Below, one piece after another: positions 35,263 through 43,189 of a DNA stretch of 64,000 bases. The DNA is taken from contig JBBQTD010000009.1 in the NCBI GenBank assembly GCA_038234715.1, positions 39,035 through 103,034 of the forward strand, written 5' to 3'. Under the pieces are notes generated by a model that did no database searches, was not told the origin of the DNA, and saw only the letters and a list, made by a program, of their open reading frames with translations. The DNA comes from SZAS-103 sp038234715 (GTDB lineage Bacteria > Pseudomonadota > Gammaproteobacteria > Xanthomonadales > Xanthomonadaceae). A program made the position numbers and the translations under genes. Position 1 is the stretch's first letter; every line of letters begins with the position of its first letter.

Positions 35263-36579
35263 ATGTCGAAATTGATCCTGACGTTGTTGCTGCCGCTGTC
35301 GTTGCTGGCCGCCTCCCCCGTGATCCACGCCCAATCCAGCGCAGCGCAGACCGCCACGGTGGACCGCATCGTTGCCGTCGTCGATGACGACGTGATCCTG
35401 CAGAGCGAGCTCGACCGGGCCGAGCTGAACATCAAGCAGCAATATGCGGGCCATGCGACCCAGCTTCCACCCGAGGACGTACTGCGCAAGCAGGTCCTTG
35501 AACGGCTCGTGCTCGCGCGCCTGCAGCTTGCCCGCGCCGCCACTGCGGGGATCAAGGTGAGCGACGCGGAGCTCGACCAGGGCGTGCAGCGCGTTGCCGA
35601 ACAGAACAAGATGACCATGGCGCAGATGCAGCACCAGATAGCTGTCGACGGAATGTCCTACGACGAATTCCGCAAGTCGATGCGCGACGAGATCACCCTC
35701 CAGAAGATGCAGCAGACGGTCATCCAGGGTCGGGTTGCAGTGAGCGACGCGGAAATCGACAACGAGCTTGCCAACCAGCGCGCCGGCGGGCCCCAGGTGC
35801 ATCTTGCGCATATCCTCGTTGCGCTACCCGATGGCGCGACGGCGGAGCAGATCAAGACCGCGCAAGGCAAGGTCGATGGCATCAAGCAGCTGATCGACCA
35901 GGGCAAGATGGAATTTTCCGCCGCTGCAATTCGCTATTCAGATAGCCAGAATGCACTCGAAGGCGGGGACCTGGGTTGGCGCAGCCTCGATGAAGTACCG
36001 CCCGCGTTCACCCAGGTCATCAAGACCATGAAGTCCGGCGAGGTCACCCAGCCGATTCGCGGAGTCAGCGGTTTCCAGTTGCTGAAGCTGGTCGAAACCC
36101 GCGATGCTGGACAGGTAGCCGCGCAGAAGGTCACCGAGTTCCACTCGCAGGACTTGATGGTGCGGGTTGGACCGGGCATGACCGCGGAACAGGCGAAGCT
36201 GAAGATCGATGCATTGCGCGCCCAACTGGTCGCGGGCGCTGACTTTGCGACGCTTGCAAAAAAGGATTCAGACGATACAGTCACGAATGCGAAAGGTGGC
36301 GACATGGGCTGGTTCCCAGCCGATGCCTGGGGTAACGCAGTCGCCACCCAGATTCAGCAGCTCAAGGACGGCGAGCTGTCGCAACCGTTCCAGAGCGATG
36401 TGGGTTGGCATGTCCTCAAGCGCCTTGGCTCGCGCGTAACCGATGTCAGCGTCCAGGCTGCGCGCGATGCCGCGCGCGAGTCGATCGCCCGCCGCAAGTC
36501 GCAGGACGAATACGACGCATTCCTGCGCCAGATCCGCTCGGAAGCGTATGTGGACATCCGGCTGTCCGACAAAGCCTGA
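35263..36579 (+). CDS. surA: SurA, periplasmic chaperone/peptidyl-prolyl isomerase
   Basis: 438 residues; escorts outer-membrane beta-barrel proteins through the periplasm. Signal peptide (LLLPLSLLAASPVIHAQ), N-terminal chaperone module beginning VDRIVAVVDDDVILQSELD, then two parvulin (PpiC) domains starting near HLAHILVALPDG and VRVGPGMTAEQ. GAGG lies directly ahead of the ATG at 35263; upstream in-frame ATGs lack a ribosome site and a signal peptide at the proper distance. Sits 179 bases after lptD, its client, in the classic gene order. Confidence 0.94.
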   Translation: MSKLILTLLLPLSLLAASPVIHAQSSAAQTATVDRIVAVVDDDVILQSELDRAELNIKQQYAGHATQLPPEDVLRKQVLERLVLARLQLARAATAGIKVSDAELDQGVQRVAEQNKMTMAQMQHQIAVDGMSYDEFRKSMRDEITLQKMQQTVIQGRVAVSDAEIDNELANQRAGGPQVHLAHILVALPDGATAEQIKTAQGKVDGIKQLIDQGKMEFSAAAIRYSDSQNALEGGDLGWRSLDEVPPAFTQVIKTMKSGEVTQPIRGVSGFQLLKLVETRDAGQVAAQKVTEFHSQDLMVRVGPGMTAEQAKLKIDALRAQLVAGADFATLAKKDSDDTVTNAKGGDMGWFPADAWGNAVATQIQQLKDGELSQPFQSDVGWHVLKRLGSRVTDVSVQAARDAARESIARRKSQDEYDAFLRQIRSEAYVDIRLSDKA

Positions 36580-36690
36580 ACGAAATGAAAGTGGGGCACC
36601 GACGCCGACCTCCCTGTCCTGTACGGTCGAGGCTGGCTGGGGCAGCGGTGAATCGCATGCCGGATTCGAGCGGATGCCGCTTGAAGTTTC

Positions 36691-37734
36691 ATGATCCAGA
36701 ACTTCTCGAGCGATAGGGCTCGCCTGCGCCCACGGCTGGCGCTGGTCCCAGGGGAGCCGGCGGGGATCGGCCCTGAGCTTTGCGTGCGAATTGCCCAGCA
36801 ACCGCACGTCGCTCGCATCGTTGTGCTTGCCGATCCCGATACCTTGCTGCAGGCAGCCCGCGCGCTGGGGCTTCCGCTGCGCATTCGCGATCCTGATGCG
36901 GATGTCCAGCCCGGTGAACTTGCGGTGCTGGAGTTGCCCCAGGCCGCGCCAACCGTGTTCGGCCAGCCCAATCCTGCAAATGCCCGCGGTGTCATCGATG
37001 CACTCCTGCTCGGTGCACGGTTCTGCCTGGATGGCAGCGCAGACGCACTGGTGACCGGACCGGTCCACAAGGCCGCCATCAATGGCGCGGGCATCGCGTA
37101 CAGCGGTACCACTGAATTGCTCGCGGGGCAGTCCGGCTGCGACGTGGTGATGTTGCTCGCAACGGTTGCGGCCGAACCAGCCATAAAGAGCGGTCCCCTG
37201 CGGGTTGCGCTCGCCACCACCCACCTGCCCTTGCGCAACGTGCCCGCTGCGATCACGCGCGAGGGGCTGGCGCGCGTGTTGCGCATCCTGCATGCCGACC
37301 TGCGCAGTCGCTTCGGTATCGCACAACCACGGATTGCGGTGCTTGGACTGAACCCGCATGCCGGCGAACAAGGGTACCTGGGCCGTGAGGAGATCGACAC
37401 GATCGCTCCCGTGCTCGATGCGCTGCGTGGCGAAGGGCTGATCCTGCTGGGTCCACTCCCCGCCGATACGGCGTTCCTGCCGCGGCACCTGGCCGCCTGC
37501 GATGCGGTGCTGGCGATGTATCACGACCAGGGCCTGCCGGTGCTCAAGCACGCTGGATTCGAGAACGCGGTCAACATTACCCTTGGCTTGCCGTACCCGC
37601 GCGTGGCAGTCGATCATGGGACCGCGCTGGATTTGGCAGGCCGGGGCTGCGCCGATCCCTCGAGCTTGCTGCAAGCCATCGCGGTCGCGACTGCAATGGC
37701 GCAAACTGCCGCTTCCATGAATGGAGTCGGATAA
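36691..37734 (+). CDS. pdxA: 4-hydroxythreonine-4-phosphate dehydrogenase
   Basis: 347 residues; oxidises 4-phosphohydroxy-L-threonine in pyridoxal phosphate synthesis. PGEPAGIGPELCVR opens the family domain; the metal-ligand histidines are in ALATTHLPL, GLNPHAGEQGYLG and MYHDQGLPVLK, and the substrate loop is TGPVHKAAIN. The N-terminus is a dozen residues longer than E. coli PdxA. The stop overlaps the start of the next gene by one base (TAATG). A complete, ordinary enzyme. Confidence 0.94.
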   Translation: MIQNFSSDRARLRPRLALVPGEPAGIGPELCVRIAQQPHVARIVVLADPDTLLQAARALGLPLRIRDPDADVQPGELAVLELPQAAPTVFGQPNPANARGVIDALLLGARFCLDGSADALVTGPVHKAAINGAGIAYSGTTELLAGQSGCDVVMLLATVAAEPAIKSGPLRVALATTHLPLRNVPAAITREGLARVLRILHADLRSRFGIAQPRIAVLGLNPHAGEQGYLGREEIDTIAPVLDALRGEGLILLGPLPADTAFLPRHLAACDAVLAMYHDQGLPVLKHAGFENAVNITLGLPYPRVAVDHGTALDLAGRGCADPSSLLQAIAVATAMAQTAASMNGVG

Positions 37735-38264
37735 TGAAAGACTCCCGGGATCCCGCGCCTGACCAGTCCAGGCATGATCTATCCGGGCATGATCGGTCCG
37801 CGGATAGCGGCCCAGACATGCTACGCACCGATTCCCGCCAGCAGCGCAACGTGTGGTGGTTGATTGCCGCGATGGCCACAGCCGCGGTGCTGCTATGGCT
37901 GTTGGTGCTTCCCGCGCTCAAGCGCTGGATCAACGTCAGCGACATCGGCGTCATGACCCATCGCATGGGGGCGGTGTATTACGGATTGAGCGCGTTGCTG
38001 TTCATCACCGCCGGCTACGCGGTCTGGTATGCGCGCAGGATCTTCCGGTCCTCCCAGTTTCCGCCGCCGGGCAGCTGGGTGCTTCGCGACACTCGCCTGC
38101 TGCGCGGCGATCATGCGCGCGCGCGCGGCTGGTGGGTCGTTGCCTGTGCGGCGAGCCTGTCGCTGATCGCCATCTACGTTGCAATCCTCCCTGCATATAT
38201 CAGTGCCCAGCTGCTGAGGTCGTCGGTCGAACACGCGGCCGTTCTCGCGTCGCCGCATGGCTGA
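37734..38264 (+). CDS. small membrane protein of unknown function in the pdxA-rsmA gap
   Basis: 176 residues. A charged N-terminal tail of about 38 residues is followed by three hydrophobic helices (WWLIAAMATAAVLLWLLVLPAL, VYYGLSALLFITAGYAVWYA and WWVVACAASLSLIAIYVAILPAYIS). I do not recognise a family; its place inside the surA-pdxA-rsmA operon is typical of extra membrane genes seen in Xanthomonadales. Coupled at both ends: it overlaps pdxA by one base and rsmA by eight, so it is certainly translated with them. Codon use is like the neighbours. Confidence 0.8.
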   Translation: MKDSRDPAPDQSRHDLSGHDRSADSGPDMLRTDSRQQRNVWWLIAAMATAAVLLWLLVLPALKRWINVSDIGVMTHRMGAVYYGLSALLFITAGYAVWYARRIFRSSQFPPPGSWVLRDTRLLRGDHARARGWWVVACAASLSLIAIYVAILPAYISAQLLRSSVEHAAVLASPHG

Positions 38265-39069
38265 TTCGCGCCACGCCGCCAAGAAGCAGTTAGGCCAGCA
38301 CTTCCTGCAAGACGTTGGCATCATCGAGCGAATCGTGCGCGCGATCGATCCGATGCCGGACGATCGCCTGGTTGAGATCGGTCCCGGAAAGGGCGCGCTG
38401 ACCCTCCCATTGCTGCAACGCCACGGCGCGTTGACCGTGATCGAACTCGATCGCGACCTGCTTGCGCCCCTGCGCGCGGCCGGGACGCCCGTCGGCGCGC
38501 TTGAGGTGATCCACGCCGATGTCCTGAACGTCGACTTCAGCGCGCTCGCCGATGGCCGCAAGCTGCGCCTGGTCGGCAATCTGCCCTATAACATTTCGTC
38601 GCCGATCCTGTTCCACGCACTCGAGCATGCCGCGGTCGTGACCGACATGCATTTCATGCTGCAAAAGGAAGTGGTCGAGCGCATGGCCGCATCGCCGGGC
38701 GGCAAGGTGTACGGCCGGTTAAGCGTGATGCTGCAGGCTTACTGCTCGGTCGTGGCCTTGTTCGAGGTCCCGCCGACTGCATTCTGGCCGCCGCCGCAGG
38801 TCGATTCGGCTGTGGTGCGGCTGCAGCCGCGCGCGCTGGAGTCGATCGGCATCGCGGATCGGGCGATTTTCGCCCATGTCGTCCGCGATGCCTTCGACCA
38901 GCGTCGCAAGACCTTGCGCAACGCGTTGTCGAAACTGTGCGGGGACGCCGATTTCGCCGCCGCAGGGGTACGTCCTTCTGCCCGCGCCGAGGAGCTCGCG
39001 GTCGCCGAATTCATCGCCCTGGCCAACCAGCTCGTCGTCGTTCGCCAGCAATCCAGGTCGATGCCGTAA
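38257..39069 (+). CDS. rsmA: RsmA (KsgA), 16S rRNA dimethyladenosine transferase
   Basis: 270 residues; dimethylates A1518 and A1519 of 16S rRNA late in 30S assembly. Starts with the family KKQLGQHFLQD, then the SAM loop LVEIGPGKGALTLPLL, the acidic IELDRDL and the catalytic NLPYN. The C-terminal domain is complete. It starts inside the preceding gene (8-base overlap). After the stop a short duplicated segment leads into apaG. Confidence 0.95.
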   Translation: MADSRHAAKKQLGQHFLQDVGIIERIVRAIDPMPDDRLVEIGPGKGALTLPLLQRHGALTVIELDRDLLAPLRAAGTPVGALEVIHADVLNVDFSALADGRKLRLVGNLPYNISSPILFHALEHAAVVTDMHFMLQKEVVERMAASPGGKVYGRLSVMLQAYCSVVALFEVPPTAFWPPPQVDSAVVRLQPRALESIGIADRAIFAHVVRDAFDQRRKTLRNALSKLCGDADFAAAGVRPSARAEELAVAEFIALANQLVVVRQQSRSMP

Positions 39070-39078
39070 AATGGCGGC

Positions 39079-39214
39079 ATGACCAAGTCCGAGTGCCCTT
39101 TCCAGATCGAGATCGCCACGCGCTGCCTGCAGGAGCGATCGCTCCCATGACCAAGTCCGTCTACGCCTTCGAGATCGAAATCACCACGCGTTTCCTCGAC
39201 GAGCAATCGCGCCC
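39079..39214 (+). repeat. diverged tandem duplication of the apaG 5' end
   Basis: Two head-to-tail 68-base units, 39079-39146 and 39147-39214, that align without gaps at 53 of 68 positions. The second is the first 68 bases of apaG. The first, being 68 rather than 69 long, falls out of frame and reads as a 23-codon ORF (MTKSECPFQIEIATRCLQER and three more) that stops at 39148-39150, overlapping the apaG start as ATGA. So it is both a repeat and a possible coupled leader peptide. Confidence 0.75.
39132..39145 (+). promoter_or_regulatory. palindrome enclosing the apaG ribosome-binding site
   Basis: GGAGCGATCGCTCC is a perfect 14-base palindrome ending two bases before the apaG ATG. Its left arm contains the only plausible Shine-Dalgarno sequence (AGGAG), and the right arm could pair with it around a GATC loop. 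A ribosome reading the upstream 23-codon ORF would run through this hairpin and open it, which suggests coupled translation. This is inference from sequence. Confidence 0.45.
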
Positions 39215-39527
39215 AGGCGAAGATCGCTACGTGTTCGCATACACGATCAGCATCCGCAATACGGGCGCCGTCGCCGCGCGCCTGCTCGATCGCCACTGGA
39301 TCATCACCGATGCGAATGGCCGCGTCGAAGAAGTGCGCGGCGACGGCGTGGTCGGAGAACAGCCCTGGTTGCGACCCGGCGAGCATTTCGAATACACCTC
39401 GGGTGCGGTGCTCGAGACCAGCGTAGGCACCATGCAGGGAAGCTACGGCATGCTCGCCGACGACGGCACGCGCTTCGAGGCGCCCATCCCGGCATTCACC
39501 CTGGCCGTGCCGCGGACGCTGCATTGA
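39147..39527 (+). CDS. apaG: ApaG protein
   Basis: 126 residues, a fibronectin-III-like beta-sandwich of uncertain function (linked to Mg/Co homeostasis in enteric bacteria). RYVFAYTISIRNTGAVAARLLDRHW, EVRGDGVVGEQPWLRPGEHF and EYTSGAVLETSVGTMQGSYG are the standard family blocks, with length as in E. coli. It sits between rsmA and apaH as in many gammaproteobacteria. The start at 39147 follows a near copy of its own first 68 bases and a palindromic ribosome site (see those entries). Confidence 0.93.
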   Translation: MTKSVYAFEIEITTRFLDEQSRPGEDRYVFAYTISIRNTGAVAARLLDRHWIITDANGRVEEVRGDGVVGEQPWLRPGEHFEYTSGAVLETSVGTMQGSYGMLADDGTRFEAPIPAFTLAVPRTLH

Positions 39528-39540
39528 TGAAGGGCGCGGC

Positions 39541-40377
39541 GTGACAACCTGGGCCATCGGCGACCTGCAGGGCTGCTACGAGCCGTTGCAGCGATTGCTC
39601 GACAAGATCCGCTTTGATCCCGCGGCCGACCGGTTGTGGTTCTGCGGCGACCTCGTCAATCGCGGCGGCCAATCACTGCAGACATTGCGCCTCGTGCATT
39701 CGTTGTCGATCCACAGCACGGTGGTGCTTGGCAACCATGATCTTTCCCTGCTGTCGATCGCGCAGCGTCGCGAAGTGGAGCAGCGCAAGGTCAATCCGGA
39801 TCTGCAGGCAATCCTGTTCGCGCCCGATCGCGCGGTGCTGCTGGACTGGTTGCGTTCGTTGAACCTGATGCATATCGATCGCGCCACCGGCTGGGCGATG
39901 CTGCACGCGGGGCTGATGCCGAAATGGACGATCGCGATCGCCGAGGCGCGCGCGCGTGAAGTCGAGGCGCGCCTGCATGGGCCCGATCACGACAAGCTGA
40001 TGCGAAACATGTACGGCGACCGGCCGGCCTGGTCGCCGAAGCTCAGGGGGCTGGACCGCGACCGCGCGATTATCAATGTCTTTACGCGGCTGCGCTATTG
40101 CACGCCGCGTGGACGCATCGCGTTCGATGCAAAGGGTGCGCCTGGTTCGCAGCTGCCCGGGCTGTATCCGTGGTTCGCCGTCCCGGGGATGGTCACGCGC
40201 GACATGCGCATCGTCTGCGGCCATTGGTCCACGCTCGGCCTGATGATCGGCCAGGGCGTCCATGCGATCGACACGGGTTGCGTGTGGGGCGGTCCCCTGA
40301 CCGCGCTGGAACTGGTTGCATCCGGCGAGGCACCGCGCATCGTGCAGGTGCCAGGTCGCGATCGAGGGTCAAGCTGA
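39541..40377 (+). CDS. apaH: ApaH, symmetrical diadenosine tetraphosphatase
   Basis: 278 residues; splits Ap4A into two ADP and also decaps Np4-capped RNA in bacteria. The metallophosphatase signatures are in order: IGDLQGCYEPL, FCGDLVNRG, VLGNHD, then CGHWSTLG. Start is GTG at 39541, 13 bases after apaG. It ends the lptD-apaH operon and converges with folA, the two overlapping by nine bases at their ends. Confidence 0.94.
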   Translation: MTTWAIGDLQGCYEPLQRLLDKIRFDPAADRLWFCGDLVNRGGQSLQTLRLVHSLSIHSTVVLGNHDLSLLSIAQRREVEQRKVNPDLQAILFAPDRAVLLDWLRSLNLMHIDRATGWAMLHAGLMPKWTIAIAEARAREVEARLHGPDHDKLMRNMYGDRPAWSPKLRGLDRDRAIINVFTRLRYCTPRGRIAFDAKGAPGSQLPGLYPWFAVPGMVTRDMRIVCGHWSTLGLMIGQGVHAIDTGCVWGGPLTALELVASGEAPRIVQVPGRDRGSS

Positions 40378-40863
40378 TCGTACGTAGTCGCTGAACTCAA
40401 AAGCAAAAGCGTGCTTCGCATCGGCTGCATGCGGTTCGCTCGAAACCACGCGCCATTGCGACGCATCGAACTGCGGAAAGAACGCGTCGGCGTCCGCAAC
40501 CACCGTGGCGATGTGGGTCAGGTGCATCCGCGTCGCCAGCGGCAGCGTGAGTGCGAATACCTCGCCACCACCGATCACCATCAACTCCGAATCGCCAACC
40601 TCATCGAGCGCAGCATCCACTGACGCAATCGCTTGCATGCCTTCGAACGGAGCGCTGTCACCGCGCGTGAGGACCAGGTTGCGGCGCCCCGGTAATGCAC
40701 GACCGAGCGATTCGGCGGTTTTGCGTCCCATCAGCAACGGCTTGCTGAGCGTCAATGCCTTGAAGCGCCTGAGGTCGTCGGGCAGATGCCAGGGCAATGC
40801 ATTGCCGCGGCCGATGGCACGCTTGCGATCGACGGCGGCGAGCAGCGTAATCCGCGCACTCAC
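40369..40863 (-). CDS. folA: dihydrofolate reductase
   Basis: 164 residues; reduces dihydrofolate to tetrahydrofolate with NADPH. Family blocks: AIGRGNALPWHLPDDLRRFKALT with the acidic residue that protonates substrate, LLMGRKTAESLG, RRNLVLTR and VIGGGEVFALTLP. The start is GTG at 40863, which overlaps the thyA stop as GTGA. It is downstream of thyA, which produces dihydrofolate, so the pair is a functional as well as a translational unit. Confidence 0.94.
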   Translation of the reverse strand: MSARITLLAAVDRKRAIGRGNALPWHLPDDLRRFKALTLSKPLLMGRKTAESLGRALPGRRNLVLTRGDSAPFEGMQAIASVDAALDEVGDSELMVIGGGEVFALTLPLATRMHLTHIATVVADADAFFPQFDASQWRVVSSEPHAADAKHAFAFEFSDYVRSA

Positions 40864-41654
40864 ACCGCCACCGGCGCCTTGATCGCGGACATTGGATCGT
40901 AGCCCGCGATCGCGATGTCCTCGTAGCGGAATGCGAACAGGTCGGTGACTTCGGGATTGAGTTTCAATTCCGGTAGCGCACGTGGAATCCGCACGAGTTG
41001 TTCGTGCGCCTGGTCCACATGGTTGTCGTACAGGTGCGCGTCGCCCAGCGTGTGCACGAAATCGCCGACGCCCAGGCCGCACACCTGCGCGACCAAGTGG
41101 GTCAGCAATGCATAGCTTGCGATATTGAACGGCACGCCCAGGAAAATGTCGCCGCTGCGCTGGTACAACTGGCAACTGAGTTTCGCGTCCGCGACATAGA
41201 ACTGGAACAGCGTGTGACATGGCATCAGCGCCATCTTCGGCAGGTCGGCGACATTCCATGCCGACACGATCAGCCGTCGCGAATCCGGGTTGCGCCTGAT
41301 CTCGTCGACGACCCAGCGGATCTGGTCGATTTCGACTCCATCGGAACCCGCCCAGCGTCGCCACTGTTTGCCGTACACCGGGCCAAGTTCTCCATCGGCA
41401 CGCGCCCACTCGTCCCAGATGCCGACCTTGTTGTCCTTCAGGTAGGCGACATTGGTCTCGCCGCGCAGGAACCACAACAACTCGTGCACGATCGAGCGCA
41501 GGTGCAGCTTTTTGGTGGTAAGCAACGGAAATCCGTCGGCGAGGTCGAAGCGCATTTGCCAGCCGAACACAGAATGCGTCCCGGTACCGGTGCGATCGGC
41601 CTTGCGCGTGCCGTGTTCCAGCACATGGCGGAGCAGGTCGAGGTATTGCTTCAT
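40860..41654 (-). CDS. thyA: thymidylate synthase
   Basis: 264 residues, the same length as E. coli ThyA. Methylates dUMP to dTMP using methylenetetrahydrofolate. The catalytic Cys is in LMPCHTLFQFYV, with the substrate-binding RRLIVSAWNV (R/S/N) upstream and SGDIFLGVPFNIASYALL downstream. The ATG at 41654 has GGGAG about ten bases upstream. It follows lgt by 17 bases and leads into folA, so lgt-thyA-folA is an operon. Confidence 0.95.
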   Translation of the reverse strand: MKQYLDLLRHVLEHGTRKADRTGTGTHSVFGWQMRFDLADGFPLLTTKKLHLRSIVHELLWFLRGETNVAYLKDNKVGIWDEWARADGELGPVYGKQWRRWAGSDGVEIDQIRWVVDEIRRNPDSRRLIVSAWNVADLPKMALMPCHTLFQFYVADAKLSCQLYQRSGDIFLGVPFNIASYALLTHLVAQVCGLGVGDFVHTLGDAHLYDNHVDQAHEQLVRIPRALPELKLNPEVTDLFAFRYEDIAIAGYDPMSAIKAPVAV

Positions 41655-41671
41655 TTTCTACTGACTCCCTT

Positions 41672-42604
41672 TCAAAGGGAGGGTTCGGGTTGGGTCGGGG
41701 ATGGGGTCAGCGTTGGCGCGCGCCGCGACGCCCACAACAACACCAGCCCGATTGCGATCAACGGCAGTGACAGCACCTGGCCCATGGTGAGCCAGCCGAA
41801 CGCGAGATAGCCGAGCTGTGCATCGGGCAAGCGCACGAATTCCACCAGGAAGCGGAAGCAGCCGTACATCAACGCGAACCATCCGGATACGGCGTAGCGC
41901 GGGCGCGGCCTGCGCGAATAGGCAAACAGCACGGTGAACATCACCAGTCCCTCCAGGGTCGCCTCGTAGAGCTGCGAGGGATGCCGTGCCCACTGATCGA
42001 GAACGCCCTGGTGCGCGAGTTCGCGCAGGCGCGGAATGCCCAGCTTGAGCAAACCATCCGGCATCGCGTTGGACCTCGGGAAAATCACCGCCCATGGCGC
42101 GTCGCTGGGCTTCCCCCACAATTCGCCACCAATGAAGTTGCCGAGCCGTCCAAAGCCAAGACCCGGCGGCACCAGCGGCGCGATGAAATCCACGGTATCG
42201 AAGAATGCCAGGCGATGCCGCCGCGACCAGATCGCCACCGCCGCGAGCACACCGAGCAGGCCACCGTGGAAGCTCATGCCGCCATCCCAGACCTTGAGCA
42301 GCGCGAGCGGGTCGGTCCAGATCCAGCTGATGCCGGTGTCGTAGTAGAACAGCATGTAGCCGATGCGCCCGCCGAAGACCACGCCGAGCATCGCGTAGAA
42401 CATCAGGTCGCCGTAGCCCTGCGCATTCACGCCCGGCAGCCGGCCCGCCCGCACACGACGACTGCCCAGCCACCAAGCGATACTGAAACCGAGCAGGTAC
42501 ATCACGCCATACCAGTGGATGCTCGGCTGGAATTGCATGCCAAACACATGAAACGCGGGCAGCTGCAACGCGATCGGATCGATGTCGTGGAAGTAATGGG
42601 TCAT
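41672..42604 (-). CDS. lgt: prolipoprotein diacylglyceryl transferase
   Basis: 310 residues, about seven membrane helices. Attaches diacylglycerol to the lipobox Cys of prolipoproteins such as those in this window. The signature GRLGNFIGGELWGKPSDAPW and the early SFHGGLLGVL (His-Gly-Gly) motif are intact; the C-terminal helix ends LIAIGLVLLWASRR followed by a Pro/Thr-rich tail. Length is near that of other gammaproteobacterial Lgt proteins. First gene of lgt-thyA-folA. Confidence 0.95.
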   Translation of the reverse strand: MTHYFHDIDPIALQLPAFHVFGMQFQPSIHWYGVMYLLGFSIAWWLGSRRVRAGRLPGVNAQGYGDLMFYAMLGVVFGGRIGYMLFYYDTGISWIWTDPLALLKVWDGGMSFHGGLLGVLAAVAIWSRRHRLAFFDTVDFIAPLVPPGLGFGRLGNFIGGELWGKPSDAPWAVIFPRSNAMPDGLLKLGIPRLRELAHQGVLDQWARHPSQLYEATLEGLVMFTVLFAYSRRPRPRYAVSGWFALMYGCFRFLVEFVRLPDAQLGYLAFGWLTMGQVLSLPLIAIGLVLLWASRRAPTLTPSPTQPEPSL

Positions 42605-42685
42605 GTTGCCTGGTGCTGGAAGTTTCGCGTTCGGAAATTGGTTGCGGTGCCCACTATTGTCGCAGACACGCCCATGTAGACACGA

Positions 42686-43189
42686 TCAAAGCCGTACCGG
42701 ATCGTTGTCAAGCTCATCCGGCGTGGAATCCTGCGCAGGCAGCGCCGCGCGCATCAGTTCGCCAATCCGAGCAATCCCGGCGAGCACCGCGTCCGCCGGA
42801 TGCACGCTGCGCAATCCATCGCGCACCTGGGCGCACACCGATTCCCATTCCGGCGCGGGCACCAGCGCCGTGATGCCGCGATCGGCGACGATCTCGATCG
42901 CGCGATCGGCCCACAGCAGGTACAGCAGAACTCCCGTATTCGCTTCGGTGTCCCATACACGCAACTCCGCGAATACCTGCATCGCGCGGCTGCGCGCGTT
43001 CGGGTGGCGGCGCAGCACGCGCATCGGCAAGGCCGCCTCGACTGCAAAACGGATTTCCCCGGTATGTCCGCGTTCGGCCGCCACGATTGCCGCGCGGATG
43101 CGCAGCATCGCAGCGCGATCAAACTGACGATGCACCGTGGCGGCGCCAGTGCCCAGATGGGCCAGCATCCTCGCAAATTTTCCTGCCAT
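42686..43189 (-). CDS. TPM-domain protein, short form
   Basis: 167 residues without signal peptide. The TPM domain (Pfam PF04536, a beta/alpha fold of the TLP18.3/Psb32/MOLO-1 group) covers nearly all of it, with TGEIRFAVEAALPMRVLRRH and GVLLYLLWADRAIEIVADRGI. Third of three consecutive TPM genes downstream of lemA; its ATG overlaps the previous stop (TAATG). Lacking a membrane anchor, it is likely cytoplasmic or bound to its partners. Function of this branch is unknown. Confidence 0.85.
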   Translation of the reverse strand: MAGKFARMLAHLGTGAATVHRQFDRAAMLRIRAAIVAAERGHTGEIRFAVEAALPMRVLRRHPNARSRAMQVFAELRVWDTEANTGVLLYLLWADRAIEIVADRGITALVPAPEWESVCAQVRDGLRSVHPADAVLAGIARIGELMRAALPAQDSTPDELDNDPVRL

